Part shown: positions 1 to 9,927 of the stretch, piece by piece
Position numbering within the stretch: the stretch's first letter is position 1
How the letters are laid out: each line of letters begins with the position of its first letter
Origin: Planctomycetota bacterium
GTDB taxonomy: Bacteria > Planctomycetota > Planctomycetia > Pirellulales > UBA1268
Assembly (NCBI GenBank): GCA_027592945.1
Contig: JAQCJP010000008.1
Location: forward strand, 1 to 32,457
Length of the DNA: 32,457 bases
Direction: 5' to 3'
Position numbers and translations under genes: made by a program
Notes under the pieces: generated by a model
The model's database searches: none
The model's input: the letters and a program-made list of their open reading frames with translations, nothing else
Told to the model about the DNA's origin: nothing

Positions 1-420
1 GTGGCTGGGATGAAGGAGCCGCGTTTGAGATGCGGGCCGGGACGATGGTTGTCGCCGGACGCGTCGGCCCCAGGGCCGGGCTGGGGATGGCACGAGGGTC
101 GCTGGTGGCCCTGGCCGATCACCCGGCGATTCCGGCCACGTTTTACCCCGGCCGGGCCTGGCTGCCTCCCTTTATCGCCCTCCTGCTGGGCCGCCTGAGG
201 CGGGCCGGATTCTGGCCGGCGACCTCCCCACCCCGCCGTTTTCAGCAGTGGCACGGCGACGTTCTCGCGGGCGGCGGAGGGGAAATCCTGGATCCCGCCT
301 GACCGGACCAGCCCACGGCAAAATCCCGGCCCGCGGACGGCGGCCCGCTTCCGTCAGCCTGATTCCTGGTGTATTCTCCAGGGCTCGCCTCGAGATCCCC
401 TGACACACGGCCACGACTGC

Positions 421-789
421 ATGCCCACGATCAGCCAACTCATTCGCCACCGCCGCCATCCGAAGCGGAAGTTTTCGAAGTCTCCGGTGCTCGACAAGTG
501 TCCGCAGAAGCGGGGCGTCTGCCTCCAGGTGCGGACGATGACCCCGAAGAAGCCGAACTCGGCTCTTCGGAAGATCGCCCGGGTACGCCTCTCCAATAAG
601 AAGGAAGTGACCGTCTACATCCCCGGCGAAGGCCACAACCTCCAGGAACACTCGATCGTTCTGGTTCGCGGCGGCCGAGTCCGCGACCTGCCGGGTGTTC
701 GCTACCACATCATCCGCGGCGCGCTCGACACGCTAGGCGTTTCAGGCCGCAAACAGTCCCGTAGCCTCTATGGCGCCAAGAAGGGTTAA
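421..789 (+). CDS. rpsL: 30S ribosomal protein S12
   Basis: Translation contains S12 hallmarks [43 protein letters not shown]. Confidence 0.98.
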   Translation: MPTISQLIRHRRHPKRKFSKSPVLDKCPQKRGVCLQVRTMTPKKPNSALRKIARVRLSNKKEVTVYIPGEGHNLQEHSIVLVRGGRVRDLPGVRYHIIRGALDTLGVSGRKQSRSLYGAKKG

Positions 790-807
790 GGAACAAAGAA
801 CACGACG

Positions 808-1278
808 ATGGGAAGCATTACCGCCAGCCGTACGCAACTTCGCCCCGACCCGCAGTTTGGATCGCTGCTTGCCAGCAAGTTCATCAACTGCCTGATGGAA
901 GATGGCAAGAAGAGCATCGCCCAGGGCATCTTCTACCGGGCCATGGAGATCGTGGGTCAGAAGATCAACGACGCCGAGCCGATCGAAATCTTCAATCGCG
1001 CCGTTGAAAACGTGAAGCCCGCCGTGGAAGTCCGCTCGAAGCGGGTCGGTGGTGCCGCCTATCAGGTGCCGATGCAGGTCAACCGCAACCGGCAGCAGTC
1101 TCTGGCGATCCGCTGGCTGCTGCAGGCCGTCCGCGACAAGAAGGGACGAGCCACGCACGAGAAGTTGGCCGAGGAAATCATTGCCGCCTACAAGCGGGAA
1201 GGTGCCGCAGTCACCAAGCGGGACAACGTGCACCGAATGGCCGACGCCAATAAGGCCTTCGCGCACTTCGCCTGGTAG
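808..1278 (+). CDS. rpsG: 30S ribosomal protein S7
   Basis: S7-like protein ([60 protein letters not shown]), directly after rpsL. Confidence 0.98.
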   Translation: MGSITASRTQLRPDPQFGSLLASKFINCLMEDGKKSIAQGIFYRAMEIVGQKINDAEPIEIFNRAVENVKPAVEVRSKRVGGAAYQVPMQVNRNRQQSLAIRWLLQAVRDKKGRATHEKLAEEIIAAYKREGAAVTKRDNVHRMADANKAFAHFAW

Positions 1279-1298
1279 GCCTTTCGCCTGGTAGGCCT
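1267..1298. repeat. Perfect 16-bp tandem duplication (TTCGCCTGGTAGGCCT x2) covering the rpsG stop codon
   Basis: 1267-1282 and 1283-1298 are identical; flanked by 9-bp inverted repeat GGCCTTCGC (1254-1262) / GCGAAGGCC (1300-1308). Confidence 0.9.
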
Positions 1299-1482
1299 GG
1301 CGAAGGCCCCACGGCACTGCCTCGCAACTCACGAAACAGGCGTCTGCGCGTGTGGTGACGCATAAAAGCCGCCCGGCGCGAGCCGGGGGGACGGCGGGCC
1401 GTTGGGCCATCCCAGCCCCCGGAAGCACCAGCAACCGGTCTCCGCCAACCCGCCCAAAACGCGATCACCACCACCGAAACTC

Positions 1483-1616
1483 GGGGTGAGCCCGTGCCGT
1501 GTCGCTCGGACGCTCTCTGCGGGCATCCTGCCCTCCGCTCGCTCGATGCTGGCTCGCTCTCGACATCCCTGCCTCCACTCGCCAGCAACGCCGGCTCCAC
1601 GACACGGGCTCACCCC
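1483..1616. repeat. Intergenic element bounded by 14-bp perfect inverted repeats GGGGTGAGCCCGTG / CACGGGCTCACCCC
   Basis: Arms at 1483-1496 and 1603-1616, in the rpsG/sppA convergent intergenic region. Confidence 0.75.
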
Positions 1617-1704
1617 TCACGCACCCGTATTCCCCGCCCGTTGACGCAATAGAAGCTCCCACGGGTCGAAGCCGGCTCCTCACCACAAAGCCGATCTTCG
1701 ACTC

Positions 1705-3576
1705 CTACCGAATCCTGATCCGCACCGGCAGGAGCAGTTGGGGCCGGCCCGAGAGCAGGTTCACGAGGGTCTCGCCCTCGGCCGCCAGTGGCTCGAGTCC
1801 TGGCACTCCCGCGGCGCGGGCCATCAGCACCGCCCGCGTGGCCAGATCGCCCCGCGGCAGCCCCGCCGCAAGGCGGGCAACCGGGCCGGCCTGACCGCCG
1901 GCGGCCGCAAACAGGTCGTCGAACAGGCCGCGGGGCTCGGGAAGGAGCAGCCGCTCGACGTCCTCGTCGGACTCGATTCCTGCGAGCTGTTTCGCCTCGT
2001 CAACGGCGTCGTCCAGCGTTCCCAGCCGGTCGACAAGCCCTGCCTCGACCGCCTGACGGCCGGTGTAGACCCGTCCCTCGGCCAGGGACTCAACCGTCGC
2101 CACGTCGAGCTTCCGGCCGACGGCCACCTTCCCGGTGAACAACCGGTAGACATCTTTCATCGTGCCGAGAAACGCCTCTCGCTCGGTGTCGCTGAACTTC
2201 TCCGTCATCGAAAGCCAGCCGGCGTTTCTGCCTCTGCTGACCACGTCGGTATGAACGCCCAGTTTCTCGAGACCGTCGCCGACTGCAATCTTGCCGCCGA
2301 CAACCCCGATCGAGCCGGTCAGCGTGCCGGGCGCCGCCACGATCTTGTCGGCTGCCACCGCGATGTAATAGCCGCCGCTGGCCGCGATGTCGGACAGGCT
2401 CGCCACCACCGGCTTTTTGGCCCGCTCGGCCTCCCGCCAGATCAGGTCGCTGGCCAACGCCGAGCCTCCCGGCGAATCAATCCGGAGCACGATCGCCGCC
2501 ACCTTGTCGTCGTTGGCGGCCTCCCGAATCGCCTTGCAGACCGTCTCGGACCCTGCGGCCCCTGCCATCAGCAGGTCGTCGGTGCTCTTGCCCTCGCGGA
2601 TCTCGCCCGCCACATGCACGATGGCCACCTGGCGGCCCTTGCCCGCACGAACCGTCGTCTGGCCCGAGAGCAGTTCCACCAGTTTCACGAGCCCCCCGAT
2701 CCCGGAGAAATCGTTGTCCATCTTCCGAGCCCCGTAATCGCGAGCCAGCTTGGGCTTCTCCACCTCGAGACGCTTGGCCAGAGCCGCGACCGCCTCGTCT
2801 TCATAGGCGACGGCATCGATCAGGGATGCCTTGAGAGCCGCCTCGGGCGTGAAGACCCCCGTGTCGATCAGGGCCCGCACCCGGTCCGGCCCGAGACCGC
2901 GATCCTCCGCGATCCGCTCGACCAGCTGCTCGAAGAGGTCGCCGACAAAGCTCTCGTACTGCTTGCGAAGCTGCGGACTCATGCTCGTGCGGGTGAGCGG
3001 CTCACCGGCCCCCTTGAACTCACCGACCTGCAGAATCTCCGCGTCCACGCCAAGCCGATCAAGGAGCGACTTGTAGAACATCATCTCGGCCCGAACGCCG
3101 GTCAGCTCCAGCGTGGCAGCCGGCGGCATGACGACCGTGTCGCAGGCGGCCGCCACGAAGTAGGGCACCGCCGATCCCCCCACCAGCACTGCCGTGACCG
3201 GCTTGTCCCGCCCGCGGATGCGGCTGATGGCCGCCCGAATCTCATCGCCCCGGCCTCGGCCGATGGCGGGAGCCTCGATCACGACGAGCACGGCAGCGAC
3301 TCGGTCGTCGTCGGCCGCCTTGTCGAGCCGCTCCACCAGCCGGTGCAGTCGGGGGGAGACATCCGCCAGCAGTCCGCCTTGCCCCACGCCATCAGGCAAG
3401 TCGCCCGTGATTCGAACATGAGCGATCGTCGCTGTCCGTGGTTTTTCCCGCGGTTTCTCCGGCTGACGATCGGCCGCCGGGCTCCCGCCCGATGACGCCA
3501 CGAGCATCCCGAGGCATCCAGCAGTGATCAGCCCCGCGCAACGGCGGCGGCTTGCAAACGCTCTCGGCAGTGACAT
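1705..3576 (-). CDS. sppA: Signal peptide peptidase SppA, long (tandem S49) form
   Basis: VGEFKGAGEPLTRTSMS (Lys motif) and DIAASGGYYIAVAADKIVAAPGTLTGSIGV (Ser motif); start chosen at MSLPRAFASRRR (ORF extends to 3636). Confidence 0.9.
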   Translation of the reverse strand: MSLPRAFASRRRCAGLITAGCLGMLVASSGGSPAADRQPEKPREKPRTATIAHVRITGDLPDGVGQGGLLADVSPRLHRLVERLDKAADDDRVAAVLVVIEAPAIGRGRGDEIRAAISRIRGRDKPVTAVLVGGSAVPYFVAAACDTVVMPPAATLELTGVRAEMMFYKSLLDRLGVDAEILQVGEFKGAGEPLTRTSMSPQLRKQYESFVGDLFEQLVERIAEDRGLGPDRVRALIDTGVFTPEAALKASLIDAVAYEDEAVAALAKRLEVEKPKLARDYGARKMDNDFSGIGGLVKLVELLSGQTTVRAGKGRQVAIVHVAGEIREGKSTDDLLMAGAAGSETVCKAIREAANDDKVAAIVLRIDSPGGSALASDLIWREAERAKKPVVASLSDIAASGGYYIAVAADKIVAAPGTLTGSIGVVGGKIAVGDGLEKLGVHTDVVSRGRNAGWLSMTEKFSDTEREAFLGTMKDVYRLFTGKVAVGRKLDVATVESLAEGRVYTGRQAVEAGLVDRLGTLDDAVDEAKQLAGIESDEDVERLLLPEPRGLFDDLFAAAGGQAGPVARLAAGLPRGDLATRAVLMARAAGVPGLEPLAAEGETLVNLLSGRPQLLLPVRIRIR

Positions 3577-3681
3577 GATGCGGAACTCCAGGTTGATCTC
3601 GGGCTGGCTCTCCAAGGAACCATCGGACTTGGGCAATCTACCGCGGCCGACGCGGTCTCGGGAAATTTGTACGGACTGGGG

Positions 3682-3709
3682 TTGAAAATGAACGATCGTA
3701 TAGTAAGAT
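3682..3709 (+). promoter_or_regulatory. Possible lexA promoter (TTGAAA-N16-TAAGAT) with GAACGATCGTAT operator-like sequence in the spacer
   Basis: TTGAAA 3682-3687, TAAGAT 3704-3709; GAACGATCGT 3690-3699 resembles GAAC-N4-GTTC LexA boxes with a degenerate right half. Confidence 0.35.
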
Positions 3710-3764
3710 ACCTGTGTTCATCCACTTGCATCCTCCAAGGAGCGGCGGTCGCCGCCTGATCCCG

Positions 3765-4487
3765 ATGCCCAAGCGCAAGACGCCAGCGACTCGCAGCACC
3801 AAAGCTCGCACCACAACCCGGCCCAAGCGGCGTTCCGCCCCGGCTTCACTGCCGCGGAATCCGCTCGCGCTCAAGGTGACCACCGACGAAGACCAGAGCG
3901 ACGCGCCAACGGAACGACAACTCGAAATCTACGCCTTCATCCGCGACAAGATTCATTCCCGCGGCTTTGGCCCCACCGTCCGAGAAATCGGCCAGGCCTT
4001 CAAGATTCGCTCGCCCAATGGCGTGGTCTGCCACCTCAAGGCCCTGGAGCGCAAGGGCCTGATCACCCGGGGCAAAAACATGTCACGGGCCATCGAGTTG
4101 GTCAACGAACCCGCCCACCTTCGGGGCCTGCAGATGGCTGGTTGGGTTGCGGCCGGCACCCTCCGCGCTGCTGAAGAGCAGAAGGAGCGAATCGATTTCG
4201 AGGAACTCTTCGACCGTGACAACCATTTCGTGCTCAAGGTGATGGGGGAGTCGATGATCGACGCCCAGATCGCTGATGGAGATTGGGTGGTTATCCAGTC
4301 GAAACAGACGGCCCGCACCGGAGACATCGTCGTCGCCCAGACCGAAGACGGCGAAGCGACCCTCAAGCAATGGTTCCCGGAAAAAGACCGGATTCGGCTC
4401 CAGCCGGCCAATGCTTCGATGAAGCCGATTTACGTCCGCAACGCCAAGGTTTTGGGCGTTCTGGTCGGGGTAGTCCGCAAGACCTGA
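3765..4487 (+). CDS. lexA: LexA repressor (SOS regulator, S24 self-cleaving)
   Basis: HTH (PTVREIGQAFKIRSPNGVVCHLKALERKGLI), AAG cleavage site in GWVAAGTL, MGESMID Ser and ATLKQW Lys; start MPKRKTP chosen (ORF opens at 3714). Confidence 0.93.
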   Translation: MPKRKTPATRSTKARTTTRPKRRSAPASLPRNPLALKVTTDEDQSDAPTERQLEIYAFIRDKIHSRGFGPTVREIGQAFKIRSPNGVVCHLKALERKGLITRGKNMSRAIELVNEPAHLRGLQMAGWVAAGTLRAAEEQKERIDFEELFDRDNHFVLKVMGESMIDAQIADGDWVVIQSKQTARTGDIVVAQTEDGEATLKQWFPEKDRIRLQPANASMKPIYVRNAKVLGVLVGVVRKT

Positions 4488-4504
4488 GCCGCCGGCTGTG
4501 GTGC

Positions 4505-5893
<1,389 letters not shown>

Positions 5894-5936
5894 AGGACGC
5901 TGCGTCTTCACGTTCGTGATCTCCCAAACATCGTTG

Positions 5937-7520
5937 TCAGGCCGCCCGCTCGAGGCGTTCATCGGCCGGTGGATCACCCGCCACGGCCCCGATCTGGGCC
6001 AGCGGGAGGTGAATGCGGAAGGTGGCCCCGTGACCGGGCCCGTCGCTGGTCACCTCGATCCGGCCACCGTGGTCGGTCACAATCCGATGGACAATCGAAA
6101 GGCCAAGCCCGGTGCCCTGCCCCGTCTTGCGGCGGGTGAAGAATGGCTCGAAGAGATGGTCGAGCACCTCCGGGGTCATTCCGCAGCCGTCATCGGCAAT
6201 CACGAGGATCCCCTCGCCGCCACTGCGGCGGGCCGACACCCTGACGCTGCCTGATTCACCGATCGAGTCGAGCGCGTTGACAAGCAGGTTGAGCACCACC
6301 TGCTTGATCTCCTGGGGATTGACCATCACCAGGACGTCCTGTCCTTCTTCGATTGCGATCGAGCGGCCGGCAAACCGCCCGACATGGCCCAGCATGTCGG
6401 CCACATCGGTGACAAGTGCCGACAACGCCGTGGCCTGCCTGCGAACCTGACCCAGCCGAGAAAAATCGAGCAGCTTCTCGGTAATGCCCTTGCAGCGGAA
6501 GGCTTCGCTCTGAATCAGCGAGAGGTAGCGGCGGGCCACCTGGGCATCGGACTCGGCGGAAGCCATCGCATCGACCCGGCTCTCCAGCGATTCCGCACAC
6601 ATCGCGATCGATGCCAGCGGGTTGTTGATTTCGTGGGCGACGCCGGCCGCCAGAAAGCCGACGCTCGCCAGTTGCTCGCTGCGAATGACCTCACGGGTGC
6701 GACTCTGCACCTGCCGATCGAGGTCATCCCGGATTTCCTGGAAGCGTTCGGTCATGTCGTTGAGGGCGTCGGCCAGTTCGGCCATTTCATCGCGGGTATC
6801 GAGCCGAATCCGATAGTCGAAATCACCTGCGGCGACCCGACGGGAGCCGTGCCCCAGATGCCGCAGGGGACGGAACACCCAGCGATAGGTGAGGATGCCG
6901 ATCGTGGCCAGCAGCAGGCCGCCGGCGAGCGCTGCGGCCCAGGTGACGACAATCAGCGTTCGGTAGCGGCCCCGCACCTCATGGGCCAGATCGTGGAGCC
7001 GCTGCTGGAGGAAGGTAGGCAACTCGCCGGTCAGCTCGGCCAGTTGCTCCAGCTGGGGATTTGCCTCCAACAAGATGTCATGAACCGCCGCCGGAGACGA
7101 CGGGGTCGGACCAGCTGCCGGGGCGACGGTGGCCTCGATTTCTCGGAGGCAGACGGCGATGCGGTCGGAGGTCGCCCGTTCTCGGGTGCGGTCGGCAAAG
7201 GGCATGTCATCGAGTTCTCCGGCCTCGAGTTCCCCCCGATACGCCTCGAGGGCGTCGCTTGTCGCCCGAACGCCGACCAGCAGGCTGGCAGCTTCTTCGG
7301 CTACCGACAGGCTGCGGGCATGGGTCAGCCGCAGCCTCGCGACCCGGGCGTCGAGCTCGGCCGCAAGCGGCAGCTCAGCGGCCCGGCTGGAAAGCGCCCG
7401 CACCAGCCGTCGATAGGAGTAGACGCCGAGAAAACTGCTGGCCGAAAGGGCCGCCACCATTGATGCCAGCAGCAGGCCGCCGAGGAGCAGCTTGTCGCGG
7501 ATGGGACGTCGCTTCGCCAT
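5937..7520 (-). CDS. Membrane sensor histidine kinase (HAMP-HisKA-HATPase)
   Basis: N-terminal TM, periplasmic region, second TM, HAMP; H-box GVAHEINNPLASI; N/G boxes NLLVNALDSIGE, DDGCGM, GTGLGLSI; immediately upstream of the response regulator. Confidence 0.93.
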   Translation of the reverse strand: MAKRRPIRDKLLLGGLLLASMVAALSASSFLGVYSYRRLVRALSSRAAELPLAAELDARVARLRLTHARSLSVAEEAASLLVGVRATSDALEAYRGELEAGELDDMPFADRTRERATSDRIAVCLREIEATVAPAAGPTPSSPAAVHDILLEANPQLEQLAELTGELPTFLQQRLHDLAHEVRGRYRTLIVVTWAAALAGGLLLATIGILTYRWVFRPLRHLGHGSRRVAAGDFDYRIRLDTRDEMAELADALNDMTERFQEIRDDLDRQVQSRTREVIRSEQLASVGFLAAGVAHEINNPLASIAMCAESLESRVDAMASAESDAQVARRYLSLIQSEAFRCKGITEKLLDFSRLGQVRRQATALSALVTDVADMLGHVGRFAGRSIAIEEGQDVLVMVNPQEIKQVVLNLLVNALDSIGESGSVRVSARRSGGEGILVIADDGCGMTPEVLDHLFEPFFTRRKTGQGTGLGLSIVHRIVTDHGGRIEVTSDGPGHGATFRIHLPLAQIGAVAGDPPADERLERAA

Positions 7521-7629
7521 GCGGAACTCTCCGAGCGGCAGACCGGCAGCCGGATCCGGCCGGAATGCGGGCGGGGAGGATAGCAGGGGCGACCGGGCCG
7601 AAAAAGTGGGGAATCCACCGGTTTCAGCC

Positions 7630-9927
7630 CTACACGAGCCCCCATTTCTTCCGCAGGTACCATTCGGCGATCATCGCACCAGCCAGGAGCAGGAGCATCG
7701 GCCAGGTGTCCCAGGGAGAGAGCGACCATTGCTTCCTGCTTTCGTAGACGGCCGGCTGCTCCCCAAGTTCCGTGAAGATCGCCGGCAGTTCCTCAGGCAG
7801 CCGCGGCCCCCCGCCGGTGGCCTGGGCGAGCTGCCGCATCAAAAGGGGATTGGCACGAGGATTGGCAAGCTCCAAGTCCTGACGGAAAACCGTGAACCGA
7901 GCTGATGCCTCGCGCGGTTCGGTCCCGGCCGGTTCGCGAGTTCGCACCGTCAGCAGCCAATCCCCGGGTTCGGCAGCATCGCTAATGGTGCCTGCCACGG
8001 TCTCGCCCGCTCGCACGAGCCGGATGCCCCGTGACTCCCCTTGCGGCGAGACCAGTTCGGCCTCGAGCAGCACATCGAGGCGGGCCTCGCCGTTGGGGCC
8101 GGTGACTCCCGCGTCGAACTCCAGCGGCGTGCCCGGTGAGATCCGCCGCTGGGCCAGCCGCACCCAGATGCTATCAGCTTCGGCCCCGTCCTTGCGGGCC
8201 AGCCAGAGCACCAGCTGCCGCCAGAATCTTCGATGTGCCTGGTCCGCGCCCTGCATGACCCATCGCCAGGTGGAATCCGCGGCGAAGGCCAGCACCCGCC
8301 CCACACCGTATTCACGGGCCACCAGCAAGGGCCGGCCATCCGGCGTGTTTGCCAGCGGCTTGGTAACCGGGAGCAGCCGGCCCAGCCGATTCGCGCCGGC
8401 GAGCGAGGGGAGCTTCTCCCAGGCGGCGCGGTTTTCTTCAGGCTTGCTGTCGAGCCGGAGAATCGAAATGCCTCCAAACCGATCGTCCGGCCGCATCCTG
8501 AGCGGCCCCTTGTAATGGAGGCTCTCGCGGACCGGCTCCCCAAACGGCTGCCGCAACAGCCGGTCAGCCTCGAAGGGCATCAACGGCCCCAGCGCTGAAC
8601 TCGCCCAGCCACCGGCCTCGAAGGCGTGGAACCCGCCGAGGAGGCCGATTCCGGCCCCCTGTGAAACCCGCCCCAGGATCGTCTCCAGGTCTGCGGGCCG
8701 CAGGGCCGAGGAATCGAGGTCACCGATCAGGTAGACGTCGTATTCCTCCTTCAGGGTCCGGGAGAGGTCGACGGGCCACCCGTCACGACGACTCGAATCA
8801 ATCCATTGGAAATCGACCTGGATGTCGGGGCTGGCTGCCAGCACCCGCCGCAGGAACCTCTGCTCGACCCGCAGGGCACCCTCCAGAAACAGCACCCGCA
8901 GCCCGCCCTCAACGACGTTCACGAACGTGGTCAGCTGGTTGTTGGTGAGCACCACCTCACCCTCCTGGGGCTCCACGCTCAGGACCAGTTTCCGCTCCCC
9001 GTTCTCCCGGGGCGTCCATTCCAGGCTCACTGGCTGCTCGTCGGCCTCGCCGGCTGCCTGCACCGTCGTGCGAGCCACCTCCTCCAGTTCACCGGCGTCA
9101 TTTTCAACCCGGAGCACGACGGCCGCGATCTGGCCGGCAAGCCCCTCGAGTCGCACCCGACCCGCCACCTCCAGGCGGTTCTCCCGATAGACCGTCTCGG
9201 CCACCGCAAGGTTGGTGATCGCCGCATCCCGCCCCTGGCTGCCACTTCGCTGCCGGCCAAAGGTGACGCTCCAGACAGCCGCGCCGGCGTCGGCCACGTT
9301 CCGGGCGGCCGTCTGGGGGGGCAGATCCCGCGGGGCATAGGCGTGCTGGGCTCCGTCGCTGAGGACGATGACCCCGCCAATTCGGCGACCGGCGTTTCTG
9401 CGGAGCGCCTCGTCGACCGCGGCCCCAATCGCTGTCTCGTCTGCCGTCGCCGCGTCTTCCCAGTCGCCCAGAGCCAATGGGTCGTCGTCATCCCCGGCCC
9501 GCGGATGCAGCTCGCGGTCGAAGGTCAAGGTCGTCAGGACAAAGTCGCCCCGGGCGAGGAGTTCCTCAGCCGCCGGCCGGGCGGCCTCGACGGCTGCGGT
9601 CATCTCCTCCCAGCGGCTTCGCCCCCCACTGCCATCGGCCACGGTCATGCTCTCTGAGGCATCCGCGAGGAGAATCACGACTGTCTCCTCCCGGGATTTA
9701 CGGGTCGAGACGAGCGTGGGCCGCAGCAGACAGGCCACCAGCGCCAGAAAGGCCACGAGCCTCAACCCCACGAGCGTCCAACGCCGGCCAGGACCTACCC
9801 GCGTGCGGTCGGGAGGGAACGCCAGCAGCACGGCGGCCAGCAGGCTCGCCACCATGATCACCAGCAGCCACGAACCGACCGGTTCAAACTGGACGCTCAG
9901 TTCCTCCAGCCAGGTGGTGTCGGTCAT
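7630..9927 (-). CDS. Membrane VWA/glutamine-amidotransferase-like protein of the BatA/MoxR gene cluster
   Basis: N-terminal TMs, VVILLADASESMTVADGSGG MIDAS-like motif, GATase1-like region, C-terminal TM; ATGA overlap with upstream gene at 9924-9927. Confidence 0.75.
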   Translation of the reverse strand: MTDTTWLEELSVQFEPVGSWLLVIMVASLLAAVLLAFPPDRTRVGPGRRWTLVGLRLVAFLALVACLLRPTLVSTRKSREETVVILLADASESMTVADGSGGRSRWEEMTAAVEAARPAAEELLARGDFVLTTLTFDRELHPRAGDDDDPLALGDWEDAATADETAIGAAVDEALRRNAGRRIGGVIVLSDGAQHAYAPRDLPPQTAARNVADAGAAVWSVTFGRQRSGSQGRDAAITNLAVAETVYRENRLEVAGRVRLEGLAGQIAAVVLRVENDAGELEEVARTTVQAAGEADEQPVSLEWTPRENGERKLVLSVEPQEGEVVLTNNQLTTFVNVVEGGLRVLFLEGALRVEQRFLRRVLAASPDIQVDFQWIDSSRRDGWPVDLSRTLKEEYDVYLIGDLDSSALRPADLETILGRVSQGAGIGLLGGFHAFEAGGWASSALGPLMPFEADRLLRQPFGEPVRESLHYKGPLRMRPDDRFGGISILRLDSKPEENRAAWEKLPSLAGANRLGRLLPVTKPLANTPDGRPLLVAREYGVGRVLAFAADSTWRWVMQGADQAHRRFWRQLVLWLARKDGAEADSIWVRLAQRRISPGTPLEFDAGVTGPNGEARLDVLLEAELVSPQGESRGIRLVRAGETVAGTISDAAEPGDWLLTVRTREPAGTEPREASARFTVFRQDLELANPRANPLLMRQLAQATGGGPRLPEELPAIFTELGEQPAVYESRKQWSLSPWDTWPMLLLLAGAMIAEWYLRKKWGLV

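Noticed and set aside
1-420. Overlapping short ORFs upstream of rpsL
   Set aside because: No recognisable protein in any frame and heavy mutual overlap; cannot support a CDS, may be non-coding leader or the edge of an unidentified gene.
1738-3495. 585-aa plus-strand ORF
   Set aside because: Fully antisense to well-supported sppA; high GC creates long open antisense frames and the translation shows no recognisable domain.
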